From Deltaproteobacteria bacterium (GTDB lineage: Bacteria; Desulfobacterota; Binatia; Binatales; Binataceae): a stretch of DNA of 14,473 nt. Positions 6,359 to 13,574 of the stretch are shown here, piece after piece. The position numbers were made by a program, and so were the translations under genes. Positions within the stretch are counted from its first letter, which is position 1; each line of letters begins with the position of its first letter. The notes beneath the pieces are model-generated. The model was given only the letters and a program-made list of their open reading frames with translations, was not told the DNA's origin and did no database searches. The stretch spans positions 1 through 14,473 of the forward strand of contig JAJXYM010000420.1 in NCBI GenBank assembly GCA_021780585.1. Reading direction: 5' to 3'.

Positions 6359-6393
6359 GCCGCTCGTCAATTTTTGCCGGAAGTTCGCGCGAC
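6359..6393 (+). repeat. 35-bp direct repeat, copy 2, overlapping the end of pqqE
   Basis: Matches 5963-5997 over CGCTCGTCA and GGAAGTTCGCGCGAC. On the minus strand it encodes the last residues of PqqE (ARTSGKN) and the TGA stop at 6367-6369, so the gene's 3' end is made of repeat DNA. Confidence 0.6.
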
Positions 6394-7491
6394 CGACACG
6401 GCGCGACTCGCGCGTGCGGCGCGATAAACCGGTTCGACGTTTTCGGATGGTTCGGCAAGGGCGGCGCGAATCGCGTCATGATGCGGCGAGAGTTCGCAGG
6501 CGGGATCGGCCGCGGCGGGGTCTCCCGCCAGCGCGAAGGCCTGGCAGCGGCAGCCGCCGAAATCGCGCTCGCGCATCGCGCAGCTTCGGCACGGCTCCTT
6601 CATCCAGGCGACGCCGCGCCAGGCGTTGAAGGCGGGCGAATCGCGCCAGATCGCGCCCAGCGGATGGGTGCGCACGTTGGCGAATTCGAGTCCGGGAATT
6701 GACGCCGCCGCCTGACAGGGCAGCGCGCGGCCGGCCGGATCGATCACGATCGTGCCGCGGCCCCATCCGCCCATGCAGGGCTTGGGCGCGCCGACCAGAT
6801 AATCATTGCGCACGAACGCGACTTCGATCACACCGCGCAAGCGCGCCGCCGCCGCTCGCGCCAGCGCCTCGGCGCGATCGTTCTGCGCCCGCGACGGCAT
6901 CAGATAGCGCCGGTTAAGCAGCGCCCAGCCGTGAAATTGCGCGCTCGCCAGTTCGACCCGCCGCGCGCCCAACCCGACCGCCAGATCGATCATCGCACCG
7001 AGCCGGTCGAGGTTCAGGCGATGGACCACGAAGTTGAGCGTGAGCGGAACTTTCAGTCGCGCGACGGTCCGCGCGACTTCCAGCTTGCGCCGATGCGCGC
7101 GCGCGCCGGCGACCTGATCGGCGCCCGCTTCGTCGGCGTCCTGGAGGCTCAACTGCACATGGTCGAGACCGGCGTCGCGCAGCGCCGCCAGCCGCGAGCC
7201 GCTCAAGCCGAGACCGCTGGTGATCAGGTTGATATAGAGGCCGCAAGCATGGGCGGACGCGACCAGCTCCGTCAGATCGTCGCGCAGGAGGGGTTCGCCG
7301 CCCGTCAGATGGAGCTGCAGGACGCCGATTTGGGCGGCCTGGGCGAACGCCGCCTGCCATTCGGCGGTGGTCAATTCATCCTGGCTACGCGCAAAATCGA
7401 TCGGGTTCGAACAATACAGACAGCCGAGCGGGCATCGATAAGTCAGTTCGGCAACGAGCGACCGGGGCGGCGCGAGCGCGGCGATGCTCAT
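6367..7491 (-). CDS. pqqE: PqqA peptide cyclase, radical SAM/SPASM enzyme PqqE
   Basis: A 374-residue radical-SAM enzyme that makes the C-C bond between Glu and Tyr side chains of PqqA, the first committed step of PQQ synthesis. The radical-SAM cluster motif CPLGCLYC supplies Cys20, Cys24 and Cys27; LTGGEPLLRDDL is the SAM-binding GGE region. The SPASM part has CMGGWGRG with Cys239, then Cys259, Cys301, Cys304, Asp310, Cys314, Cys316 and Cys332. Each is shifted by exactly 9 from the ligands I recall for the Methylorubrum enzyme, including the unusual Asp ligand, so all clusters should be intact. The ATG at 7489-7491 overlaps the pqqD stop by 4 nt. The last residues (about 366-374) come from a 35-bp repeat and lie beyond the conserved core. 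Confidence 0.97.
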   Translation of the reverse strand: MSIAALAPPRSLVAELTYRCPLGCLYCSNPIDFARSQDELTTAEWQAAFAQAAQIGVLQLHLTGGEPLLRDDLTELVASAHACGLYINLITSGLGLSGSRLAALRDAGLDHVQLSLQDADEAGADQVAGARAHRRKLEVARTVARLKVPLTLNFVVHRLNLDRLGAMIDLAVGLGARRVELASAQFHGWALLNRRYLMPSRAQNDRAEALARAAAARLRGVIEVAFVRNDYLVGAPKPCMGGWGRGTIVIDPAGRALPCQAAASIPGLEFANVRTHPLGAIWRDSPAFNAWRGVAWMKEPCRSCAMRERDFGGCRCQAFALAGDPAAADPACELSPHHDAIRAALAEPSENVEPVYRAARASRAVSVARTSGKN

Positions 7492-7784
7492 TCGACCAGC
7501 CGTCGCGCTCGCATCGCGGCGACAAAGTCGGCGACCTCGTCAGCGATCTTCGCGTCCGCGCCGAATTCGCGCGCGAGTTCGCCGGCGATCGCGGCGAGCG
7601 GATGGCGGCCGTCGCACAGACGGATAATCGCGGCGGCGGTTTCGTTCAGCTCGAGCGCGGCTTCGGGGAAGAGCAGCAACGCGCGGCCGGCGGCGGGGTC
7701 CATGCGCATCCGCACGCCGGCCGCCAGGCGCGGGCGCCATCGCGCGGCGTCGGGATGGGGCGAAGTCAGCTCGCGCCGTTCCAT
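7488..7784 (-). CDS. pqqD: PqqA-binding peptide chaperone PqqD
   Basis: A 98-residue PqqD, a RiPP recognition element that binds PqqA and delivers it to PqqE. The typical core is present: WRPRLAAGVRMRMDPAAGRA, then LLLFPEAALELNETAAAIIR and LCDGRHPLAAIAGEL, a winged-helix-like arrangement. The start is the ATG at 7784, inside the end of pqqC (19-nt overlap); an in-frame ATG at 7799 five codons earlier is equally possible. The stop overlaps the pqqE start (ATGA), so PqqD and PqqE are likely made in matched amounts. It is a separate protein, not fused to PqqC as in some methylotrophs. Confidence 0.95.
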   Translation of the reverse strand: MERRELTSPHPDAARWRPRLAAGVRMRMDPAAGRALLLFPEAALELNETAAAIIRLCDGRHPLAAIAGELAREFGADAKIADEVADFVAAMRARRLVE

Positions 7785-8512
7785 AAAGGCGGCATCCATC
7801 CGGGCGTGACGTAAGCGAAATGGATCGCGTCGAGCAGACTCCAGAGGATATGGCACTTGGTCGTGAGCGCCGCGAGCGCGCGGTCCTGCGATTCGCGGGT
7901 CGTGCAATGTTTGACCACGTAGGCGAGTCCGAATTCGGCGTCGCGCGGGGCTTCGACCAGCCGCCCGCGAAAATAGTCGAGTCCGGCGCGATCCAGCCAC
8001 GGGTAGAGTCGTTCGAGCGCCATCACCCGATTCGCCATCAGTTCGGGTGCGAACAGTTCGGTCAGCGAGGACGCGACCGCTTCGACCAGCGGGCGGGTCG
8101 CGACCAGGTCGATATAGGCGTCGACCGCGAAACGCGCGGCCGGCAGGACCCGGCGCAGGCTCAGAACGTCGTTCGGATCGAGTCCGGCGGCGGCGGCCAG
8201 ACGCAGCCACTTGCGGATTCCGCCCTCGCGGCCTTCGGCGCCGTCATGGTCGGTGATACGGCTAATCCAGGCCCGGCGAAAATCGGGATCGTTCGCTTTA
8301 GCGAGAATAATCGCGTCCTTTTTCGGGATCCGCCATTGATAGTAGAAGCGGTTCTCGATCCACGCCTGAAGCTGGCGGCGGGTCAGCCGCCCCTGATGCA
8401 TCATCAGATGGAACGGATGCTGGTCGTGATAGGCGGCGGCGCCGACGGCGCGCATCCGCGCGACAAACCGCTCGGGCGAATCCGGCGGGGCGGGCGGGAC
8501 CGATTCGCTCAT
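7766..8512 (-). CDS. pqqC: Pyrroloquinoline-quinone synthase PqqC
   Basis: A 248-residue all-helical oxidase performing the last step, ring closure and eight-electron oxidation of AHQQ to PQQ, without metal or cofactor. Compared from memory with the Klebsiella enzyme at a constant offset of 5, these residues are kept: Arg55, Gln59, Lys65, Arg85, His89, Glu152, Tyr180, Arg184 and Lys219. The exception is His154 of Klebsiella, which is Met159 here (TELFAPELMANR). Motifs include NRFYYQWRIPKKDA and ITDHDG. The ATG at 8512 lies 4 nt after the pqqB stop. The first dozen residues are a Pro-rich extension. Confidence 0.96.
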   Translation of the reverse strand: MSESVPPAPPDSPERFVARMRAVGAAAYHDQHPFHLMMHQGRLTRRQLQAWIENRFYYQWRIPKKDAIILAKANDPDFRRAWISRITDHDGAEGREGGIRKWLRLAAAAGLDPNDVLSLRRVLPAARFAVDAYIDLVATRPLVEAVASSLTELFAPELMANRVMALERLYPWLDRAGLDYFRGRLVEAPRDAEFGLAYVVKHCTTRESQDRALAALTTKCHILWSLLDAIHFAYVTPGWMPPLWNGAS

Positions 8513-8516
8513 CGCG

Positions 8517-9455
8517 TTACAGCTCCAGCGACATCCCGTCCTCGGCGACCTCGCAGCCAGCGTCGATCAGCATCCGGCGTTCGGCGGAGTCGGCGTCCAG
8601 AATCGGGTTGGTGTTGTTGATATGGGCGTAGATTTTCCTGACCCCGGCGAGCGCGCGAATCGCGGCGAGACTGCCGTTCGGGCCGCCGATCGGCAGATGG
8701 CCCATCGCGGACGCGGTCGCCGCGCCGACCCCGCGCCGCGCCATTTCGTCCTCCCACCAGAAGCTGCCGTCGAGCATCAGGCAGGCGGAGCGGCGCGCGG
8801 CCGCTATCAGCGGTTCGTCGAGGCGCCTGAAGCAGGGCGCATAGAGGAGCGCGTGGTCACGATTCGTCGCGCGGATCCGCACGGCGATCGCGGTTCCGAG
8901 CGGCTCCGGCCCCGCGCCGCCGACGTGGCGCGGAATTTTGGCGGCGACCGGAATCGCGGCAAAGCTGAGGCCGGTCTCGCGACCGTCGGCGGCGATAATC
9001 GGGGTCTCGGCGGCGATCGAATCGGCGGCGAGCGCGATCGGCCGCCAATTCAGCCGTCCGCGATCGAGCATCGCGGCAAAGGCCGCGTTACGGCGGAAAA
9101 GCCAATCGTGCGCGAGTTCGGTGGCGTAGAACGCGAGCGGTCCGGTTTCGCGAATCGCGAGCAGGCCGGCGCAATGGTCAAGTTCAGCGTCGGTGAGGAT
9201 AATCGCGTCGAGCGGACCGGTGCGTTCGGTCCCGGCGGCGTCGGCCGGATACGGCAAGCTTCGCAGATGCGCGGGCAGATCGGGACTCGCGTTAAGCAGA
9301 CACCATCGCTCGCCGTCGGCGCTGACCGCGATCGAGCATTGCGTGCGCGGCGTGGCCCGAATCGCGCCGCGGCGGAAGCGCGCGCAGTTTTCGCAATTGC
9401 AATTCCATTGCGGAAACCCGCCGCCCGCGGCCGCGCCGAGGATCCGGACCCGCAT
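8517..9455 (-). CDS. pqqB: PQQ biosynthesis protein PqqB (metallo-beta-lactamase fold)
   Basis: A 312-residue PqqB. It belongs to the metallo-beta-lactamase fold and has been shown in other organisms to hydroxylate the Glu-Tyr intermediate. Signatures: GAAAGGGFPQWNCNCENC at residues 7-24, giving the structural zinc cysteines Cys19, Cys21 and Cys24; NASPDLPAHL; ILTDAELDHCAGLL in place of the canonical HxHxDH; SAMGHLPIGGPNGSL; YAHINNTNPIL; and a C-terminal EDGMSLEL. Length is normal. The ATG at 9455 lies 9 nt beyond the pqqA stop, and pqqC follows after 4 nt. Confidence 0.97.
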   Translation of the reverse strand: MRVRILGAAAGGGFPQWNCNCENCARFRRGAIRATPRTQCSIAVSADGERWCLLNASPDLPAHLRSLPYPADAAGTERTGPLDAIILTDAELDHCAGLLAIRETGPLAFYATELAHDWLFRRNAAFAAMLDRGRLNWRPIALAADSIAAETPIIAADGRETGLSFAAIPVAAKIPRHVGGAGPEPLGTAIAVRIRATNRDHALLYAPCFRRLDEPLIAAARRSACLMLDGSFWWEDEMARRGVGAATASAMGHLPIGGPNGSLAAIRALAGVRKIYAHINNTNPILDADSAERRMLIDAGCEVAEDGMSLEL

Positions 9456-9464
9456 CGGACGCGC

Positions 9465-9629
9465 TCAGCGGAGCGGACGCGAATCGACCGGGGGCGGCGC
9501 TTCGGATTCCGCCGCCTCGGCCTTGCGCAGGCTACCGTAAGCCCGCATATCGTCGAGCAGAAAACTGTAGCAGCTAATCTCGGCGTCCATGCGCAGTTCG
9601 ACGAATTCGGGCTTGCGCCACTCGCTCAT
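9465..9629 (-). CDS. pqqA: PQQ precursor peptide PqqA, long form
   Basis: A 54-codon gene directly upstream of pqqB. The peptide begins MSEWRKPEFVELRMDAEISC and continues with Tyr21. This matches the PqqA core (WxKPxFxxLRxxxE[VI][ST]xY), with Glu17 and Tyr21 in the required E-x3-Y spacing; these two side chains become the PQQ skeleton. PqqA is usually 22-40 residues; here some 33 residues follow the core Tyr, beginning SFLLDDMRAYG and ending in an acidic, Pro-rich tail. The ATG at 9627-9629 has a strong GGAGG (9638-9642) 8 nt upstream, the best ribosome-binding site in the operon, as suits a precursor needed in excess. The stop lies 9 nt before pqqB. Confidence 0.92.
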   Translation of the reverse strand: MSEWRKPEFVELRMDAEISCYSFLLDDMRAYGSLRKAEAAESEAPPPVDSRPLR

Positions 9630-9760
9630 CCGAATAACCTCCGACGCCGCCGGTCACACGTGCGACTTCCGCAGGCGACGACCTTTGAAGTTTAACATCG
9701 GCGGCCGCGGCGAAGCCATCGGGGCGGCGGCCACGACGGACGGTCGCGGATTTCGGCGAT
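9630..9760 (-). promoter_or_regulatory. Leader and likely promoter region of pqqABCDE
   Basis: A 131-nt gap separates the DUF2156 stop from the pqqA start. It holds the pqqA GGAGG site and an AT-richer patch (GATGTTAAACTTCAAAGG on the minus strand) about 50 nt before pqqA that could serve as a -10 region. No clear -35 partner or riboswitch fold is visible. Read-through from the DUF2156 gene is also possible. Confidence 0.35.
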
Positions 9761-10855
9761 TTACGCGGTTCCGGCGCCGATCCGCGACGTCAGGTAATGG
9801 CGCGCGCGCTCAGCCTCGAGCCGGAGGGCTTTGACCGCCGCGAGCGAAACGGCGCGCCAGGGCGGGATGCCGGAGAACGCCTCCCCGATCGCGTAGAGCG
9901 TGCGGATCGAGAAGCGCGGTTCGTTTGCGATCGCGTGGATCGGCTCCCAGCGGTCGGGCGCCATCTTGGCGCGAAAGCGTTCGAGACCGCGGAAATTATA
10001 GAAGCGGTTGGCGTGCGCCCGCGCGAACCGCATCAGCATCCGCAGCCATACGGGATTCTCCTCAAGCGCGGCGTGGGTCGACAAGGCGACCAATCCGAGC
10101 GTGACATAGGCGCGCCCCTCGGCCGCGAAACGGCGCATCGCGGCGTCGATCAACAGTTCGCTGGAACCGTTGGGCGCATGCGGATCGCGCGCCACCTGCT
10201 CGATCAAAAAGCCGTTGCGGGCGGGCGCTGGCGAGGCGACCAGAAACGCGACCGCCGCGGACCCGCGCCGCGCGACCATCACCACCCGGTCGGCGACTTC
10301 GCCAGCCAGGGTATGCGGTTCGACCAGGAAGTGCAGCGGCGGCATCGCGCGCGACTTGAGCCAGCGTTCGAGCACGGCCGCGAGCTCCGGATCCTCGCGT
10401 CCGCGTTCGGCCGCGAGCGCCTCGACCCGGACCCCCTTGTTGCGCGCGCGATGGAGTTGCGCGCGGAGCGAGCGATGCGCCGCGAGCGCGGGCGCCCAGC
10501 GCGCCGGATTCCACACCGGCTGAGCGCCGATCACGATCGCGGCGTGGCGGCCGGAATCGGCCAGCAGATTGCGCAGGCGGTCGGCCGCGCAGACGTAGCA
10601 TACGCGGAGGCCCCGCGCGGCGGCATGATCCTCGAAGGCGCGCGTCACGGCCGGCAGCGCGTCGCGAGCGCATACCGGCGCGCCCGCGACCAGCATCACG
10701 CGGCCCCGCCGGATATAGCCAACCACCGCCGGCGCCGACGGATCGAACCAGTGCTCGATGCCGGGATTGAGGATTTGATAGGCGGTCGCGTTCCATCCGT
10801 AGGCCATCACCAGACGGCGGGCGGCGTCGGCGGTGGATGCGGGCGGCGGGTTCAT
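9761..10855 (-). CDS. DUF2156 (MprF C-terminal-like) protein
   Basis: About 364 residues from the ATG at 10855. It is related to the soluble acyl/aminoacyltransferase domain of phosphatidylglycerol lysyltransferase (MprF), a double GNAT-like fold. Supporting segments: NATAYQILNPGIEHWF near the N-terminus, VVGYIRRGRVMLVAGAPV, GSSELLIDAAMRRFAAEGRA, YVTLGLVALS and FYNFRGLERFRAKMAPDRWE. No transmembrane helices precede the domain, unlike full-length MprF, so it would act in the cytoplasm or at the inner leaflet. A GTG at 10897 would add 14 residues; neither start has a good ribosome-binding site. It sits upstream of pqqA on the same strand. A direct role in lipid aminoacylation is not shown for stand-alone DUF2156 proteins. 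Confidence 0.88.
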   Translation of the reverse strand: MNPPPASTADAARRLVMAYGWNATAYQILNPGIEHWFDPSAPAVVGYIRRGRVMLVAGAPVCARDALPAVTRAFEDHAAARGLRVCYVCAADRLRNLLADSGRHAAIVIGAQPVWNPARWAPALAAHRSLRAQLHRARNKGVRVEALAAERGREDPELAAVLERWLKSRAMPPLHFLVEPHTLAGEVADRVVMVARRGSAAVAFLVASPAPARNGFLIEQVARDPHAPNGSSELLIDAAMRRFAAEGRAYVTLGLVALSTHAALEENPVWLRMLMRFARAHANRFYNFRGLERFRAKMAPDRWEPIHAIANEPRFSIRTLYAIGEAFSGIPPWRAVSLAAVKALRLEAERARHYLTSRIGAGTA

Positions 10856-10897
10856 TGGGCGAGTGGCCACGAAGTCGGGGCCGAACTGATTACGCAC

Positions 10898-11144
10898 GAC
10901 GATTATTTCATCCGCGAACGATCAACGGCATCGTCATTGCACGTGGATCGACGTATTCCCACAAATGCGGCGGCGTCGCGCTATCCGCGTGAAAATAATC
11001 GCGAATTTCCTTTCATAATCGTATAGACGATTCTATCTATCGCCATTTGATGGTATGAGATACAAAAGACGAACAATATCTTCCTGAATTGGTTTGCGGC
11101 AATCCCGTTATCGGGCGCGGTGGCGACCCCGGCGCGACAAAATA
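10898..11144. promoter_or_regulatory. AT-richer divergent promoter region
   Basis: The gap between the divergent DUF2156 and protease genes is clearly richer in A/T than its surroundings, especially 10985-11085. It contains the short inverted repeat ATAGA-CGAT-TCTAT near 11026-11039. TTCTAT with TATGAG 17 nt downstream, near 11033-11060, is a weak plus-strand promoter guess. Both divergent promoters probably lie here. Assignments of individual boxes are tentative. Confidence 0.4.
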
Positions 11145-13571
11145 ATGACGAAGATCGGACTGACGACGCGAATTATCGCGGATCTGCGAAAGTTATCGAC
11201 GACGGTTACAAGCTGGCGCCGCCGGAGCGCGGCGCGCCGCGTGACGGTCGGGGCGCTGATTCTGGTCTTGCTAACGGTTGCGAAGGCGGCGTTGGCGCAG
11301 CTTGCTCCCGAGCCGACCGCAGCGCTGACGCACAACCATCCGGTTCTGTCGGCGGGGATCGGTCTGACTTCGACTTTAGATCCCAATTATCAGCTCGATA
11401 TTCGCCTTTCGTTCGTGCCGCGCAATCGCGCGGCCCTCGATCGATTCCTTGCCAGCTTACAGGATCCCGCCGCGCCGAATTACCATCGATGGCTCACGCC
11501 GGCCCAATTCGAGCGGCGCTTCGGACGGACGCCGGCGGAAGTCGCCGCGGTCGCCCGCTGGCTCACGCGTCAGGGTTTTCACGTCACGGCGAAGAATCCG
11601 CAATCGATTTCGGCGACCGCGAGCGCCAGGACGGTGGAGACCGCTTTCGGCGCGCCGATCGCGGCGACCGCCGACGGCCTGGTCTATGCGAACACTGCCG
11701 ATCCGCGGATACCCCGGCGCTTTGCCGGGATAATCGGAGCGATCGACGGCCTCGACAACACCCGCCATGCAACGCCGATGCGCGCGGCGAAGCCCGCCGA
11801 CTCCGCGCCCGTGAAAGCCGCCGGCGGGAACGGTCCGGCCAACGCCGACGGCCGCGCCGGACGCGAGCTCGCGCTGACGGAGGTTCCGGATTACAAGGGT
11901 AGTCGCGGCACGGCGTTCGGACCCGCCGACCTCTGGACTTTTTACGACGAGGCGCCGCTCGGCGCGCAAGGCCTCGATGGCGGCGGGCAGTGTCTCGCTT
12001 TGATCGAGGATTCGGATTTCCTGACCAACGCGGTGAGCCTGTTCGACACCACCTTCGCGCTGCCCAACGCGAGCCTGACGCGGGTGCTGGCGGACGGCCT
12101 CAATCCGGGCCGCAACAGCGACGAAATCGAAGCGCTGCTCGATATCGAATGGGGTCATGCGACGGCTCCGGGGGCGCCGGTCAGCGTCTATATCGGGGCT
12201 GGCCCGAGCGCTCTGGTCGACGCGCTCCAGCGCGCCGTGACCGACAATAAATGCGGCGCGATCAGCATCAGCTATTCCTTCTGCGGCGGATCGTCCACGT
12301 TCTACAGCGGCACGCTCGATCCGATACTCGCGCAGGCGGCGACGCAGGGACAGACGGTCGCGGTATCCTCGGGCGACGACGGTTCGGCCGGCGTGACGCT
12401 GAATTCAACCGGCGCCGCTTGCGTGGTGGGGACGAGCCTGCACGTCAGTGAGCTGGCCGCCGATCCCAATGTGCTGTCGGTCGGCGGCAGCGAGTTCACG
12501 CCCACCTACGACTCCTCCGGCAATGATGTCGGGTCCGTGCCGGAAAGCGTATGGGACGATTTCACCGGCGCGGGCGGCGGCGGCAAAAGCTCGATTTTCC
12601 CCAAGCCCGATTATCAGACTGGACTCACGCCCGCCGACGGGATGCGCGATCTGCCGGACGTCGCGCTCGGCGCCAGTCCGCTCTCGCCCGGCTTCTATTG
12701 GGGCGACGATCCGAATCAGAGCGGAACCGCGTCGATGAACTGTTGTATCGGCGGGACCAGCATCGCGGCGCCTATTTGGGCCGGCGTGGCGCGAATCGTT
12801 GGGCAAAGCCAGGGCGGCCGAATCGGTAATCCGAATACGCGCATTTATCAACTCGGCGCGCTACACGACGCGAGCGTTTCCGGCCTGCGCGATATCGACT
12901 CGGGCAATAACGGCTACAACGGCGTCTCGGGCTACGTCGCCGAACCGGGCTACGACCAGGCCACCGGATGGGGCAGCGTGGATATGGCGACGTTCGCCGC
13001 GGCATGGACGGGCGCGACGCCGTCGCCAACGCCATCCGCTACGCCGACCGGAACCCCCACTTCAACGCCGACGCCTACGTCAACTCCAACTTCAACGCCG
13101 ACCTCGACGCCCACGTCCACCCCCACGTCGACGCCAACCGGCACGCCGACCTCAACGCCGACGTCCACCCCGACCTCCACACCTACACCAACGCCGACGC
13201 CCACCCCGTCACCGACGCCGACGCCGGTCACGCCGACGGTAGCGGCCACGGTGACGCCACGGATCGTCTACTTCGGCACGATCAAAGTCGGCGCATACAG
13301 CTCGCCGCACATGATTACGGTGACCAATCCGTACGGCAGTCCGGCGCCGCTGGTGATCGCGCAAATCACGCAACAAGGAGCGGCGAGCTTTGCGATCGCG
13401 CCCGCGTACACCACCTGTCGCGCGGGCTTGAGCCTCACGGCGAACGCCAGTTGCCGGATCGGTATGGTGTTCGCGCCGACCGTGCGGGGCGTGCAGAGCG
13501 GATCGCTGACGCTCATGGACAATGCGCGCAACGCGCCGCAAATCGTCACGTTCGACGGCACGGGACTCTGA
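11145..13571 (+). CDS. Secreted sedolisin (S53) protease with Thr/Pro linker and choice-of-anchor D domain
   Basis: An 808-residue secreted acid-type serine-carboxyl protease. A basic leader (RRRSAARR) and hydrophobic stretch (VGALILVLLTVAKAALA) form a signal peptide, probably cut after Ala51. An S53 activation prodomain covers about 80-190 (LDIRLSFVPRN, NYHRWLTPAQFERRFG). The catalytic part follows: Glu329 and Asp333 in IEALLDIEWG, oxyanion Asp411 in SSGDDGS, nucleophile Ser539 in GGTSIAAPIWAG, and the calcium-site pattern RDIDSGNNGYNG with GYDQATGWGSVD. Next come a Thr/Pro/Ser linker (about 624-700) and a C-terminal HYDIN/choice-of-anchor D beta domain (VYFGTIKVG, TNPYGSPAPLVI, ASCRIGMVFAP). 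The ATG at 11145 is preferred; a TTG at 11094 would add 17 basic residues. No strong ribosome-binding site is visible. All catalytic residues are present, so it should be active once processed. Confidence 0.95.
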   Translation: MTKIGLTTRIIADLRKLSTTVTSWRRRSAARRVTVGALILVLLTVAKAALAQLAPEPTAALTHNHPVLSAGIGLTSTLDPNYQLDIRLSFVPRNRAALDRFLASLQDPAAPNYHRWLTPAQFERRFGRTPAEVAAVARWLTRQGFHVTAKNPQSISATASARTVETAFGAPIAATADGLVYANTADPRIPRRFAGIIGAIDGLDNTRHATPMRAAKPADSAPVKAAGGNGPANADGRAGRELALTEVPDYKGSRGTAFGPADLWTFYDEAPLGAQGLDGGGQCLALIEDSDFLTNAVSLFDTTFALPNASLTRVLADGLNPGRNSDEIEALLDIEWGHATAPGAPVSVYIGAGPSALVDALQRAVTDNKCGAISISYSFCGGSSTFYSGTLDPILAQAATQGQTVAVSSGDDGSAGVTLNSTGAACVVGTSLHVSELAADPNVLSVGGSEFTPTYDSSGNDVGSVPESVWDDFTGAGGGGKSSIFPKPDYQTGLTPADGMRDLPDVALGASPLSPGFYWGDDPNQSGTASMNCCIGGTSIAAPIWAGVARIVGQSQGGRIGNPNTRIYQLGALHDASVSGLRDIDSGNNGYNGVSGYVAEPGYDQATGWGSVDMATFAAAWTGATPSPTPSATPTGTPTSTPTPTSTPTSTPTSTPTSTPTSTPTGTPTSTPTSTPTSTPTPTPTPTPSPTPTPVTPTVAATVTPRIVYFGTIKVGAYSSPHMITVTNPYGSPAPLVIAQITQQGAASFAIAPAYTTCRAGLSLTANASCRIGMVFAPTVRGVQSGSLTLMDNARNAPQIVTFDGTGL
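13014..13245 (+). repeat. Coding tandem repeat of the Thr/Pro linker
   Basis: Degenerate hexamer/dodecamer repeats based on ACGCC(G/A) and ACCTCAACGCCGACG encode alternating Thr-Pro with Ser or Gly in between. The linker separates the protease from its C-terminal beta domain. Such arrays vary in copy number between strains and may misassemble. Confidence 0.85.
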
Positions 13572-13574
13572 GGC

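Larger units (their letters stand above)
5711..6366. other. Non-coding repeat-rich spacer between pqqE and the TadG-like gene
   Basis: This 656-nt stretch shows no convincing gene. Open frames across it are short and mostly translate repeats. The left part (5711-5962) must contain the promoter and leader of the TadG-like gene on the minus strand, but I could not pick a convincing -35/-10 pair. The right part (5963-6366) is a cluster of palindromic repeats, a tandem array and a direct-repeat pair, listed separately. Confidence 0.7.

Noticed and set aside
5842..6427. Plus-strand frames through the repeat cluster (peptides such as LTRGSVPD and GSSPAMTE).
   Set aside because: They are translations of the palindromic repeat and the 26-bp tandem array, whose period is not a multiple of three; the pattern is typical of spurious repeat-derived proteins.
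9797..11026. A 409-codon plus-strand frame over the DUF2156 gene.
   Set aside because: Arg/Gly-rich composition without motifs, antisense to recognisable DUF2156 segments.
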